A DNA stretch of 64,000 bases. Source: Lewinellaceae bacterium. Its GTDB lineage: Bacteria; Bacteroidota; Bacteroidia; Chitinophagales; Saprospiraceae. A model generated the notes under the pieces. The model worked only from the letters and a program-made list of their open reading frames with translations. It searched no databases and was not told the DNA's origin. Numbering within the stretch: position 1 is the stretch's first letter; each line of letters opens with the position of its first letter. The stretch is from contig JACJXW010000008.1 of NCBI GenBank assembly GCA_020636405.1, forward strand, positions 1 through 64,000, written 5' to 3'. A program made the position numbers and the translations under genes. Below, piece by piece: positions 40,808 to 49,920 of this stretch.

Positions 40808-42337
40808 ATGAAGACAGCAGTAAAACTCTTCTTTCTCCTCTTTATTTTTGTCGAGGTGGCCTATGCTCAGCCGGCCGCTCAGCTTCCGGCCTTCCTCACG
40901 GACAGCCTCGACCTCTACGTTACCCGAGCCCTTGCCGACTGGCAGATCCCGGGGGTTGCCGTTTGTGTGGTTAAAGACGGGCAGCCTGTTGTTATGAAGG
41001 GGTATGGCCTACGCGAACTGGGCAAACCGGAAAAGGTCGATGAGCACACCTTGTTCATGATCGGCTCCAACACCAAAGCCTTCACGGGTACGGCCCTGGC
41101 ACTGCTGGCCCACGAGGAAAAATGCTCCCTGGACGATAAGGTGAAAAAGTGGCTTCCGGAATTTCGGATGTACGATCCCTGGGTGGAGGAAAACGCCATC
41201 CTGACGGACCTGGTGTCCCACCGCCTGGGAATGGAAACCTTCCAGGGAGACTTCATGTATTTCGATTCCGATTTTACCACCGAAGAGATCATCCGGAACT
41301 TTGGCAAGCTCAAACCCCTGTACGATTTCCGTACGAAATGGGGGTACTGCAATGCCGGCTTCCTCCTCGCCGGCCAGTGCATTGAACGGATCAGCGGCGA
41401 CAGCTGGGCAGAAACGCTGCGCAAACGCCTCTTTGAACCCTTGGAAATGAACCGTACCCTGGCCCTTTCTTCCGAAATAGGGCAGGCGACGAACAAGGCC
41501 GCCGCCCACACACTGCACCACGGGGAACTGAAGGTGATCCCCTACGGAGAGATCGACCCTGTGGCGCCGGCCGGCTCTATCTCTTCTTCCATTCACGACA
41601 TGAGCCATTGGCTGATGGCGCAGCTCAGCGATGGCAAGTATAAAGAGCAGGAGGTGATCCCCGCGGATGTGATCCGCCGGGCCAGGCGCCCCGAGTCTAT
41701 CGTAGGACGGGCCGGGCACCCCTTCAACCGCCGCCATTTCGAGCTGTACGCCATGGGCTGGCAACTGGAAGACTACGAAGGGCGGGAGATCGTCTCTCAT
41801 ACCGGCGGTATCCACGGCTTCGTCACTTCCGTGACCCTGCTGCCGGAAGAGAACCTCGGTATTGTCGTGCTGACCAATACCGACCAGAATTACTTTTTCG
41901 AAGCTTTGAAATGGGACATTGTAGATGCCTTTCTGGAGTTGCCCTACCGAGGCTACAGCCAGGCCTATAACGGCTACTGGAAGAAGTCTGCTGCCGGCCA
42001 GGAAGCCGAGATCACGAAATGGAGAGATACCGTCGCGATGAACCTGGAACCGGCCCTGCCCCTGGAGGCGTTCGTGGGGAAGTATGTGCATGAGGTGTAT
42101 GGCAACCTCGAAATTGTCAGAAAAGAAGGCGGTTTGTGGGTTACCTTTGAGCATCATCCTGGCCTGAGCGCAACGTTGGAACCCATGGGCGGAAACCGTT
42201 TTTTGTGTACTTATAACAATCCGTTGTACGGGGTGAAGGTGTGGCCTTTTGCCATTGAGGAAGGGAAAGTAGCGGCTTGTACGCTCCGGGTGAACGATTT
42301 TATCGAATTTTTGCCCTACGAATTCATAAAGCAGTAA
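40808..42337 (+). CDS. serine hydrolase (beta-lactamase class C/PBP4* family) with DUF3471 domain
   Basis: A 509-residue protein with signal peptide (cleavage after VAYAQ). The serine beta-lactamase-like fold shows all three motifs: S87-N-T-K90, YCNAG (the Y-x-N element, near residue 181) and HTGG near 330. The C-terminal 100 residues (from about 400) look like the DUF3471 beta-barrel domain that is often attached. Such enzymes are D-aminopeptidases, esterases or peptidases of the cell envelope rather than resistance proteins. Substrate unknown; not in an operon with a recognised partner. Confidence 0.88.
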   Translation: MKTAVKLFFLLFIFVEVAYAQPAAQLPAFLTDSLDLYVTRALADWQIPGVAVCVVKDGQPVVMKGYGLRELGKPEKVDEHTLFMIGSNTKAFTGTALALLAHEEKCSLDDKVKKWLPEFRMYDPWVEENAILTDLVSHRLGMETFQGDFMYFDSDFTTEEIIRNFGKLKPLYDFRTKWGYCNAGFLLAGQCIERISGDSWAETLRKRLFEPLEMNRTLALSSEIGQATNKAAAHTLHHGELKVIPYGEIDPVAPAGSISSSIHDMSHWLMAQLSDGKYKEQEVIPADVIRRARRPESIVGRAGHPFNRRHFELYAMGWQLEDYEGREIVSHTGGIHGFVTSVTLLPEENLGIVVLTNTDQNYFFEALKWDIVDAFLELPYRGYSQAYNGYWKKSAAGQEAEITKWRDTVAMNLEPALPLEAFVGKYVHEVYGNLEIVRKEGGLWVTFEHHPGLSATLEPMGGNRFLCTYNNPLYGVKVWPFAIEEGKVAACTLRVNDFIEFLPYEFIKQ

Positions 42338-42357
42338 GAATATGCAGCCTTTTTTGT

Positions 42358-42385
42358 TTTGTTTTTCCGGGCTTTTATATCTTTA
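42358..42385 (+). promoter_or_regulatory. putative promoter of the cytochrome c gene
   Basis: TTTG at 42358-42361 and TATCTTTA at 42378-42385 (one mismatch to TAnnTTTG) are 16 bases apart. Transcription would begin near 42391, about 50 bases before the ATG at 42441. Confidence 0.4.
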
Positions 42386-42440
42386 GATGACGCAGGAGCC
42401 ATATCGGCCTTGTGCAGCCTTACCAATAAATATCATTAAA

Positions 42441-42959
42441 ATGAAACGGATTACTAAGCTGAACAAAATCATTTACGCTGCATGTTTCGCCTTTTTCCTT
42501 GCCGGGATAACCCAGCTCGCTACGAGCTGCAACAATGCCGCTTCATCCGAAGGCACGGCGGCTGAAGAGGCGCCTGTCCATAAGGAAGTCGACCCTCTGG
42601 CCCGGGGGAAGGAGTTGTTTGTCTCCTACTGCCAGATCTGCCACGGTGAACACGGCGATGGGGCAATGGCTGAATTGCTGAAGATCCAACCGCCTGACCT
42701 CACCCAGATCGCCACCCGCCGGGAAGGCAACTTCCCCGCCGATGAGATCCGCAAGATCATCGATGGCACCGATCCGGTGGAGGGCCACGGCAGCGGCGAT
42801 ATGCCCATCTGGGGCGTGACTTTCCGGGTATCGGAGCACCTTGGAAGCCAGGAAGAGGTCAGTAAAGAGATCCAGAATATTGTGATCTATCTGCAATCCA
42901 TTCAGGAAAAAGCTCCGGCCGGAGAAACCGGGGAAATGCCGGCGGAGGAAGAAGGATAG
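42441..42959 (+). CDS. cytochrome c lipoprotein
   Basis: A 172-residue protein with a lipoprotein signal (TQLATSC), an acidic spacer, and one cytochrome c domain. The heme motif is C64-Q-I-C67-H68, and the Met of GDMPIWGV near residue 119 is the likely sixth ligand. Single-heme c-type proteins of this kind carry electrons at the periplasmic side, often to a terminal oxidase. No oxidase or complex gene is close, so the partner is unknown. The ATG at 42441 starts the signal peptide; the frame is open from 42387. Confidence 0.88.
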   Translation: MKRITKLNKIIYAACFAFFLAGITQLATSCNNAASSEGTAAEEAPVHKEVDPLARGKELFVSYCQICHGEHGDGAMAELLKIQPPDLTQIATRREGNFPADEIRKIIDGTDPVEGHGSGDMPIWGVTFRVSEHLGSQEEVSKEIQNIVIYLQSIQEKAPAGETGEMPAEEEG

Positions 42960-43064
42960 CCTATCCTGGATCTTGGACAAACGAAGGTTGATGCCAGAAG
43001 CCGGACGGCTCTTTCGCGTGACAAAAGGGCCACTTCCCGGTTGGTTTTTTTGGGCACTGCCTGA

Positions 43065-43099
43065 AGCCCCTGCCCGGCAACTACCGCCGGGCAGGGGCT
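43065..43099. terminator. 14-bp perfect hairpin between convergent genes
   Basis: AGCCCCTGCCCGGC pairs perfectly with GCCGGGCAGGGGCT across a 7-base loop. It lies 105 bases after the cytochrome c gene and 77 bases after the TonB receptor gene (on the other strand). It lacks a T-run, but its position fits a bidirectional transcription barrier. Confidence 0.5.
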
Positions 43100-43176
43100 G
43101 CCCTGTCGCGCATCCCAAGCTGCCATCCCGCTGGTTGGCCGGATTTGTTTGCCAAATGATCCGGGCGGAGGCCTCT

Positions 43177-45360
43177 TTATCTGTTCCGCGCTCCCAATAC
43201 TTCTATTTTTGCACCTACTGAAAAGATAAACCCGTCCGTCGGCGCCCAGATCTCATTGAAGGTTGGGCTTTGGTGGGGCGGCTCGAACATGGGCTGAAAG
43301 CGGGACTGGCGGACGTCCGTAAAGTTTTCAAAATTGATGAACAGGCTGAGGCCCGGCCAGGTGCACATAGCCATGAAGCCCATCGTCCAGTAGTCCCGGA
43401 CGCGGGTTCTGTCCTCCAGAAACTGATGGCCGGTGTAATAAGCTTCGTAGCCGGCCCGCCACCGTTCCGTCTCGTACATCAGGGAGGCGCCGAGATTGTG
43501 CCGGGGGGTAAGGCTTTTGGGGCGTTGATCCCCACCATAGTCCTGCCGGACATCGAGCAGGGTGTAATTGATGAACAGGGTAAGGTCCTCCAGCGTGAAC
43601 TTTGCATTGGTTTCCAGCCCTTTGCTTTTCAGGGTTCCGGATGCATTTTCAAAGAAAAAGTGTTGCCCGTCGAAGTTCAGGGCCAACGGGTTGGCCAGGC
43701 GGGTATAGAAGAAAAGGTTATTGATGGCAATGGTGGCCCGGCCGAAGAGAATGGCCCGGTAGTTGATGTCAAAATTGGCGCCGAGAGAGGTTTCTGCCTT
43801 CGTTCGGGCAATGGCCAGGGGCAAGATGTTCCGGTAGGCCAACCGTTCTGATTCCTCGGTGAAAATGGTAGGCGCCTTGTAGCCCAGCCCTCCTCCGGCA
43901 CGTACCGTCCAGTTGTGACTGAGGATCAGCAGGGCGGAGAGGCGTGGCAGGAGGAACCACCGGTAATCGGAATGGTAATCCATACGCAGGCCGCTCTCCA
44001 GAGAAAAGTTTCGGGATGCCTGCCAGGTATGTTGCCCGAAGAGGCCGAAGGTTTGGTTGGTATAATCCCGGGATATGGCTGCCTGCCCTTCGTCAAACCG
44101 GCCCGTCCACAGGTTCAGGCCGGCTACCCAGCTGTTTTTTTGTTTTTCTACGTTGAGCGCCACTTCCGAGAAGCTGGCGTCCTGCCGTCCCTGAAATAAA
44201 AATTCAGGCAATTCGATGCTTCTGTCGAAATAATTGATGCTGTTCTTCACCGTCAGAGTGGTGTTCTCTGAAAACTGCTTTTCGAACTGGGCCATCAGGG
44301 CAAGCCTGTCGGAGCGGTTGCGTTCGCTGAACTGGTGGATGGAGAAGGGGCCTCCGTTTTTGATCAGGCTGGCATCGCCGCCCCATCGGTTTTCAAACGA
44401 GGTGTTCAGCCCGATCCTCAGCCGCGCCGTTTCGTTGAAGCGGTAGAAGAAGGAAGGGTTGATGCTGATGCTTTTGGTTTGGGGCAGGTCGGTAAAGTCG
44501 TCGGCGTTGTTGTCGTAGGCTTTCTGGTAGTGCCCGGAGGTGTAGAGAGTAAGGCCTGCCCGCCCGTATTGCTGGCTGTAAAAGCCGTTGAGGGTGGAGC
44601 CGAGGGCCTGGGTTTGGGTGTACATAAAGTTCAGTTCAGGGCTGTCTCCGGGCTGTTTGGTGATCAGGTTGACCAGCCCGGCGATGGCCCCGCCCCCGTA
44701 CAGGGTAGAAATACTGCCCTTGATGATCTCCACCTGGTGCAGGTCCAACGGTGGGATCTGCATGACGCTCAGTCCCCCCGAGAACCCTCCGAACAGTGGG
44801 AAACCGTCCTTGAGGATCTGGGTGTAACGGCCATCGAGGCCCTGTATCCGGATGCTTTGGTTGGCGGAGCTGGCTGAGGTCTGCTGTACCTGAATGCCGG
44901 TGCTTTCCTTCAGGAGCATCGCGATGTTGGCGGAATTCATCGCTGCCTGTTCGCCCAGCTCTTCGGCAGTAATGGCCTCGATCCGGGTCGGCAGGCTCTG
45001 GATTTGCCGGCTGCTCCGGGTTGTGGAAACGGTGACGGCCTCCAGTTCCTCGCCTTCCGGTTCCAGTTCGATAGTGAACAGGGCGCCGTCGTCAGCGGGA
45101 AAGGAAAGGGGCAGTGCCGCCTCCCGGTACCCCAGATAGGAGCATCGCAGTTCGAAGGCGCCATCCGGAATACCTTCCAGCACAATTTTGCCCTCGGCAT
45201 CGCTGCTGCCGCCCTTCTGCAGTTCTGCGATCAGGACATTAGCACCCACCAGAGGCTCTTTGCTCCCGGCATCGACGATAGTGGCCTGCAAGGTGCTTTG
45301 GGCCTGCGTTGGGGTTTGGAAGAACGACGCCAGGAGAAAAAACAGGGCGTAGTTTTTCAT
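43177..45360 (-). CDS. TonB-dependent receptor
   Basis: A 727-residue outer-membrane receptor. After the signal peptide (cleavage near TQAQS) comes a carboxypeptidase regulatory-like beta domain (about 20-100, with DAGSKEPLVGANVLI), then a plug domain (VSTTRSSRQIQSLPTRIE as the TonB box region; IRIQGLDGRYTQILKDGFPLFGG), then a 22-strand barrel ending in aromatic-rich strands. This layout is of the BtuB/FepA-like siderophore, cobalamin or metal type and not of the SusC kind; no SusD follows. The substrate is unknown. The ATG at 45360 starts the signal sequence. Confidence 0.88.
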   Translation of the reverse strand: MKNYALFFLLASFFQTPTQAQSTLQATIVDAGSKEPLVGANVLIAELQKGGSSDAEGKIVLEGIPDGAFELRCSYLGYREAALPLSFPADDGALFTIELEPEGEELEAVTVSTTRSSRQIQSLPTRIEAITAEELGEQAAMNSANIAMLLKESTGIQVQQTSASSANQSIRIQGLDGRYTQILKDGFPLFGGFSGGLSVMQIPPLDLHQVEIIKGSISTLYGGGAIAGLVNLITKQPGDSPELNFMYTQTQALGSTLNGFYSQQYGRAGLTLYTSGHYQKAYDNNADDFTDLPQTKSISINPSFFYRFNETARLRIGLNTSFENRWGGDASLIKNGGPFSIHQFSERNRSDRLALMAQFEKQFSENTTLTVKNSINYFDRSIELPEFLFQGRQDASFSEVALNVEKQKNSWVAGLNLWTGRFDEGQAAISRDYTNQTFGLFGQHTWQASRNFSLESGLRMDYHSDYRWFLLPRLSALLILSHNWTVRAGGGLGYKAPTIFTEESERLAYRNILPLAIARTKAETSLGANFDINYRAILFGRATIAINNLFFYTRLANPLALNFDGQHFFFENASGTLKSKGLETNAKFTLEDLTLFINYTLLDVRQDYGGDQRPKSLTPRHNLGASLMYETERWRAGYEAYYTGHQFLEDRTRVRDYWTMGFMAMCTWPGLSLFINFENFTDVRQSRFQPMFEPPHQSPTFNEIWAPTDGFIFSVGAKIEVLGARNR

Positions 45361-45425
45361 AGCCAGATGATGTGATAAGTAATGAATCCTAGGCAATATA
45401 GCGATTTCGGGGATGTTTCCAATCT

Positions 45426-45464
45426 GCCGGGTTGAAAGCTGGATCCCAGGTTGGGCAACCCGGC
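45426..45464. repeat. GCCGGGTTG hairpin repeat
   Basis: GCCGGGTTG at 45426-45434 pairs with CAACCCGGC at 45456-45464 around a 21-base loop. It resembles the hairpin downstream of ygfK (16776-16825). It lies in the gap between the divergent TonB receptor gene and the small membrane protein gene. Confidence 0.45.
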
Positions 45465-45636
45465 GGTTGCAGGCGCCCTGGCCGGGTCGGGAGGATAGCG
45501 ACGAAGAAACAATGCCCCTTTTCCACTCGCTTAAACCCTCGATTCTCTCATGTGCCGTTGAATTTCAGTTGGGAAAAAGGCAATTTTGAAACCATCAGCA
45601 TTCGTTTTTGTTTTTAGGCTAAAATATTACATCACT

Positions 45637-45759
45637 ATGGCGGACAATAAGTTTAAATTGTGGCTCAAGCGCGTTGGCGTCGCCGGATTCCTGTTTTTCT
45701 TCCTGAAAGGTTTGGTTTGGATTGCTATATTTGTAGGTATTGGCAGGTGTACGCTCTGA
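45637..45759 (+). CDS. small (40-residue) single-helix membrane protein
   Basis: The frame MADNKFKLWLKRVGVAGFLF continues with a hydrophobic helix and ends in GRCTL. Lys-rich start, K-R-x-G motif and one membrane helix match a family of tiny proteins found in many Bacteroidota, often mislabelled as tRNA synthetase fragments. It precedes the secreted protein gene by 14 bases and may be cotranscribed. TATATTTG at 45731-45738, within this frame, could be a promoter for the next gene. Confidence 0.6.
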   Translation: MADNKFKLWLKRVGVAGFLFFFLKGLVWIAIFVGIGRCTL

Positions 45760-45773
45760 CCAAACTCTGATCT

Positions 45774-46814
45774 ATGTTGAAAATTCTGCTCTTTCTTCTT
45801 TTGTCGGCCGTATCGGCGGCCACCTATACTCAATCCGCTATTTTTCTGGATAATCCTTCCTTTGAGGATGAGCCTTCCATTTCGCACCCACCCCAAGGCT
45901 GGTACTTTTGCGGACATCCCGGGGAGTCTCCCCCTGACATTCACCCTGGCGGTTTTTTTGGTGTGGAACGGCTGGCACAAGACGGGGCTACTTTCGTGGG
46001 AATGGTCGTACGCGACAACGGCACGCACGAGGGCATCGGCCAGCGATTGTCCTCCCCGCTGCATGCCGGGCAGTGTTACACCTTTTCTCTGTACGCCGCC
46101 CGTTCGGAAAACTACCTTAGCGTCAGCCGGATCACCGGCGCCCCGGCCAATTACGAACATCCGGTAGCCCTGTACATCTGGGGCGGCTTCACCAATTGCG
46201 AGCGCAGTGAATTATTGGCCAGGAGCCCTTCTATCATCAGCTCCGGCTGGAAACCTTATACTTTTTCTTTCCGCCCCGAAAAAGGCTATACCCACCTGCT
46301 GATCGAGGCCTACTTTTCTATTCAGGCTACGCCTTACAACGGCAATGTCCTGGTCGATCATGCCTCTTCCCTGGAACTGGTGGAATGCGAAGGCGTATCG
46401 GAAAAATCAGAAGAGCTGGAAGTTGCCACCGTCCCCCAATTCCAAACGGAAGAAGAACTTAAAGCCTACGTGCAGGAACAGGGCCGGCAGATCCGTTTTT
46501 CCGCCGACGGCATTTTGCTGGAACAACACCTTTTCGCCGATGAACAAGGCTTTCGCCACCAAACCAACCGCCCACTCTGGCAGATTTGCCAGGCCCTGGG
46601 CCGTTATCCCCACTATCGCCTCCTGGTCGTGGTGAGAGGCACATCGGAATACCTGAAGGAGTCCCACCTGCGCCAGTTCGAATATGCCCTGAATAGCTCC
46701 GGCCTGAAAGCAAACCAGTACCTCCTGCGCGGCCGCCGGCGTTCGGACCGCAAGCGGCAGTGGCTCTGGGGGCTGGAGGAGCGGGATTTTGTGATGCAGC
46801 TGGTAGAGCGGTAA
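45774..46814 (+). CDS. secreted protein with a carbohydrate-binding-like domain, unnamed
   Basis: A 346-residue protein with signal peptide (cleavage near ATYTQS). Residues 22-205 form a jelly-roll domain like carbohydrate-binding modules: NPSFEDEPS, GWYFCG, GQRLSSPLHAGQCYTFSLY, and GWKPYTFSF to EAYF and NGNVLVDHASSLELVEC. The remainder (about 215-346) has a spacing like an OmpA peptidoglycan-binding domain (IRFSADGILL, LGRYPHYRLLVVVRGTSEY), but the key residues are diverged. I do not recognise a named family. After its stop codon the frame goes on in a partial copy of its own middle part (next entry). Confidence 0.6.
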   Translation: MLKILLFLLLSAVSAATYTQSAIFLDNPSFEDEPSISHPPQGWYFCGHPGESPPDIHPGGFFGVERLAQDGATFVGMVVRDNGTHEGIGQRLSSPLHAGQCYTFSLYAARSENYLSVSRITGAPANYEHPVALYIWGGFTNCERSELLARSPSIISSGWKPYTFSFRPEKGYTHLLIEAYFSIQATPYNGNVLVDHASSLELVECEGVSEKSEELEVATVPQFQTEEELKAYVQEQGRQIRFSADGILLEQHLFADEQGFRHQTNRPLWQICQALGRYPHYRLLVVVRGTSEYLKESHLRQFEYALNSSGLKANQYLLRGRRRSDRKRQWLWGLEERDFVMQLVER

Positions 46815-46976
46815 TGGGAAAAGTATGAGCTGTTTTTCACTACCGGCGAACCTTATGATTATCTTTACCTGGAGGCCTACTTCGGCCGGAGCCGCCCGAA
46901 CCCCTGCAATGGCAATGTGCTGGTGGATGGGATGTCGGGCATTGTGCCCTGTTCTTTCCGGGAATCTGGCCAATAA
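46815..46976 (+). pseudogene. in-frame remnant of a duplicated jelly-roll segment
   Basis: Directly after the TAA of the preceding gene the same frame is open for 53 more codons. They read WEKYELFFTTG, LYLEAYFGRSRPNPCNGNV and LVDGMSGIVPCSF, clearly a copy of the segment around residues 160-206 of that gene (GWKPYTFSF, LIEAYFSIQATPYNGNVLVD, ...ELVEC). It has no start codon in the proper place. It is either a remnant of a tandem paralog or a C-terminal extension now cut off by the TAA. Confidence 0.6.
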
Positions 46977-46997
46977 GCGGCTTTTAGAACAACGAGA

Positions 46998-48152
46998 ATG
47001 AAATTAATTGCTACGACCATGGCGGGCCTGGAGCCCGTCCTTGAAGAAGAGTTAAAACAATTGGGGGCCGCACAGGTGGAGCCGCTCAAGCGCGCTGTGT
47101 ATTTCGAAGGCGATCTCCGGTTGTTGTACCGCGCCAACCTGGAACTGCGGACGGCATTGCGCGTCCTAAAGCCGATCCATTCCTTCCCGGTGCGCAATGA
47201 GCAGGACTTGTACCGCAAGATCTATGACATCGACTGGCGGCAGTATATGGGAGTACGGGATACCCTGGCGGTGGATGCGGCAGTCAACTCTCCCAATTTC
47301 AACCACTCCAAATACGTGGCCCTGAAGACCAAGGATGCCATCGTCGACCGCTTTCGCAAGGAAGAAGGGCGGCGGCCCAATGTCTCGTTACATCGGCCAA
47401 CCCTGCGGGTGAACGTACACATCTTCCGCGAAGAATGCACGGTTTCCCTTGACAGCTCAGAGGAGTCGCTGCACAAACGGGGCTACCGGGTGGATGCCCT
47501 GGAGGCGCCCATCAACGAGGTGTTGGCCGCCGGAATGATCCTGCTTGCAGGTTGGCAGCGCAACTGTGCTTTTGTCGATCCGATGTGTGGGTCGGGCACT
47601 ATCCTCATAGAGGCGGCCACCTACGCTTGCAACCGGGCTCCGCAACTGCAACGCGAGTATTTCGGATTTAAACAATGGCCGGACTTTGATGAGTCTCTCT
47701 GGGAAGGCCTGCTCGCCGACGCCCGCAACCGGGTGACGTCCTTCGAGCATGGGCTCTACGGTTATGATATGGACTTCAAGGCCATGAGGATCGCGAACCA
47801 CAATGCCTTGGCCGCCGGCCTGGAGGGGCAGGTGCAGATCGAACGGAAGCGCTTTGAGCGCCTGGAGCCGCCGGCAGAGGAAGGGCTGCTCGTAATGAAC
47901 CCGCCCTACGACGAGCGTCTGGAGATAACGGATATCGGGGCGTTTTACGAAATGATCGGCGACCGCCTCAAGCAGGCATTTGCCGGTTATGAGGCCTGGA
48001 TCCTCTCCTCCAATAAGGACGCTATGAAAAGAATAGGCCTGCGGCCTTCCCGGAAGATGATGCTTTTCAACGGCGCCCTGGAGTGCAAATTCCACCAGTA
48101 CCAGCTGTATAGCGGCAGCCATAAACAAAAAAAGCAAGTTCATGAAAATTAA
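46998..48152 (+). CDS. rlmL: THUMP domain class I SAM RNA methyltransferase (RlmL-like)
   Basis: A 384-residue protein: N-terminal ferredoxin-like and THUMP region (about 1-155, with AVNSPNFNHSKYVALKTKDAI and RVNVHIFREECTVSLDSS), then a class I methyltransferase domain with the SAM loop FVDPMCGSGTILIEAA and the catalytic LLVMNPPYDERLE. The NPPY motif methylates exocyclic amino groups of guanosine; relatives are RlmL (m2G2445 of 23S rRNA) and Trm14. It overlaps the following gene by 11 bases. Confidence 0.9.
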   Translation: MKLIATTMAGLEPVLEEELKQLGAAQVEPLKRAVYFEGDLRLLYRANLELRTALRVLKPIHSFPVRNEQDLYRKIYDIDWRQYMGVRDTLAVDAAVNSPNFNHSKYVALKTKDAIVDRFRKEEGRRPNVSLHRPTLRVNVHIFREECTVSLDSSEESLHKRGYRVDALEAPINEVLAAGMILLAGWQRNCAFVDPMCGSGTILIEAATYACNRAPQLQREYFGFKQWPDFDESLWEGLLADARNRVTSFEHGLYGYDMDFKAMRIANHNALAAGLEGQVQIERKRFERLEPPAEEGLLVMNPPYDERLEITDIGAFYEMIGDRLKQAFAGYEAWILSSNKDAMKRIGLRPSRKMMLFNGALECKFHQYQLYSGSHKQKKQVHEN

Positions 48153-48507
48153 GGGCTACCTGTTTTTCCTTTCCTTTGTGCTCCTTTCCGGAACTGCTTC
48201 CGGGCAACCGGCAGCACTTTCCCCGGCCGGGCCGGGCCTCCGTATTCCGGCGGACACGATACCGGCAACGCCGGCCTTTTATACCCTGCCATCCGTTTCC
48301 CTGATCCGTTCGGTAATGTCCTCTGAGCCTGCCCGCCGGCAGCAACTCGCAGCGCCCCGGATGCCCAGCGCTTATTCGTACCAAGATCTCGGCGCCTTCT
48401 GTAAATGGGAAGTCCAACTCGAGCGGGCCGCCCACCTGCCGGTCAAAGTTCGCCTGGGCGAGGTGCAGTATGTGGAAAGAATGGAAGGTAAGATGCCGGA
48501 TTATTGA
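48142..48507 (+). CDS. conserved secreted protein of unknown function
   Basis: A 121-residue protein with signal peptide (cleavage near GTASGQP) and no cysteine pair or catalytic motif. The end (LGAFCKWEVQLERAAHLPVKVRLGEVQYVERMEG) is a pattern that I know from many short Bacteroidota hypothetical proteins with the form GxFCKxE...K/R-x-R-L-G. Its start overlaps the rlmL-like gene by 11 bases, hence translational coupling. Function unknown. Confidence 0.65.
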   Translation: MKIKGYLFFLSFVLLSGTASGQPAALSPAGPGLRIPADTIPATPAFYTLPSVSLIRSVMSSEPARRQQLAAPRMPSAYSYQDLGAFCKWEVQLERAAHLPVKVRLGEVQYVERMEGKMPDY

Positions 48508-48615
48508 GGTAAGTTTTGCGGATTCGGTAAAAAGGATTACTTTGGATATCTTCTTAACGAGTAGGGGTAAATCTTTTTCCTGCTCCCATTCTCCAGGCGA
48601 TCAATATTCCCGCAA

Positions 48616-49920
48616 ATGAAGGACGGCCACCTAGAAAGGTACACCCAGGAAGTTGCTCAGAAGACTGCGCGTATCGGGCAGGTGGCGGCTATTCTGGCGG
48701 CCATTTCAGTGGTGCTTTTCTACCTGCTGGACCTGTATGACCTCAAGGTGGAAGGTACGCTGCCCTGGAGAATTATCGGATTGGCCGCTTCTCTTTTATT
48801 TCTCATCGGCAGGTATTTCAGCCGGTCGGCCAATTTTACCATTATCCTTTATGCAGGGATGCTGTCCAGTCTCATCCTGATGATGAACGGCATTGCCTAC
48901 ATCATCTTTACCAATCCGGAGGCTACAGCACAACAGGAATTTGCGGTGACGGTGGGTTGTATGACGGTCTGGCTGGTCATCGCCATGATCGCCAGCGGCG
49001 CGCGCAGGTATATGGTGTTCAGCGGTATTGTACTGATGTTAGGGCTTGGAATATTTCTGCTGGCTGGAGAGGCCAAGAGTTTTGGATATATCATTTCTTT
49101 CTATCTGACCGCCTTTTTTGCCATTATTGTAATGCGCAATCAGGATAAACAGGAACGGGAAAAGGCTTCTTTTGTGTATCAGCTCGAGGAGCGGGAGGAA
49201 AAGATAGCCCGTCAGCGCCAGGAACTGCAGCATGCCAATGAAAACCTGGTGAGCTTCAATTACGCCATTACGCATGACCTTAAAGGCCCGCTCCGGCGCG
49301 CCCAGTCGTTCACCCAGTTGCTGGAGCGGCGCCTCCTTTCCGGCGAGCTGGATGAGGCCAGCCGGGATGAGTTTACGGGCCACATTAAGAGCAGTCACCA
49401 GAAGATCTATCAGATCATCGAAGGCCTGTTGCTGTTATCCCGCATCGGCAAGAGTGCTTTGCAGCCTTCAACGGTTAACCTGGAAACCCTATCCCGGGAT
49501 ATTTGGGAGGAACAGACAGCCGGCGAAGGGATTAAAAAGCCGGAACTGTCTCTTGTGAACCTGAAAAACATCCAGGCCGACCCCAAGCTGTTGTGGCATG
49601 TACTGGCCAACCTGATCTCCAATGCGGTGAAGTATTCTCAGCAAGCCGTCTGTCCCCGGGTAGAAATAGGATCCTTCCGCGAAGGGGAACAGACTGTACT
49701 TTACGTAAAAGACAATGGAGCGGGTTTCGATATGCAGTTCGTCGAAGAGTTGGGCAAGCCTTTCAAACGGCTGCATTCCGCCTTCGAGTTTGAAGGTACC
49801 GGGATCGGGCTCGCCATTGTCCGACAGGTGATGAACCTCCATCAGGGCCGGTTTTGGGCGGAAGGCAAAGAAGGGCAGGGCGCGGCCTTTTACTGTTCTT
49901 TTCCCGATAAGATCATATAA
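48616..49920 (+). CDS. sensor histidine kinase with membrane-embedded sensor
   Basis: A 434-residue kinase. About five to six membrane helices fill residues 20-180, then a coiled coil (YQLEEREEKIARQRQELQ), the HisKA helix with H220 in FNYAITHDLKGPLR, and the ATPase domain: N box LANLISNAVKYS, G1 VKDNGAGFD, G2 GTGIGLAIVRQV. No receiver domain and no response regulator gene is next to it, so its partner is elsewhere. The signal is unknown. It ends 8 bases inside bshB1 (convergent). Confidence 0.9.
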   Translation: MKDGHLERYTQEVAQKTARIGQVAAILAAISVVLFYLLDLYDLKVEGTLPWRIIGLAASLLFLIGRYFSRSANFTIILYAGMLSSLILMMNGIAYIIFTNPEATAQQEFAVTVGCMTVWLVIAMIASGARRYMVFSGIVLMLGLGIFLLAGEAKSFGYIISFYLTAFFAIIVMRNQDKQEREKASFVYQLEEREEKIARQRQELQHANENLVSFNYAITHDLKGPLRRAQSFTQLLERRLLSGELDEASRDEFTGHIKSSHQKIYQIIEGLLLLSRIGKSALQPSTVNLETLSRDIWEEQTAGEGIKKPELSLVNLKNIQADPKLLWHVLANLISNAVKYSQQAVCPRVEIGSFREGEQTVLYVKDNGAGFDMQFVEELGKPFKRLHSAFEFEGTGIGLAIVRQVMNLHQGRFWAEGKEGQGAAFYCSFPDKII

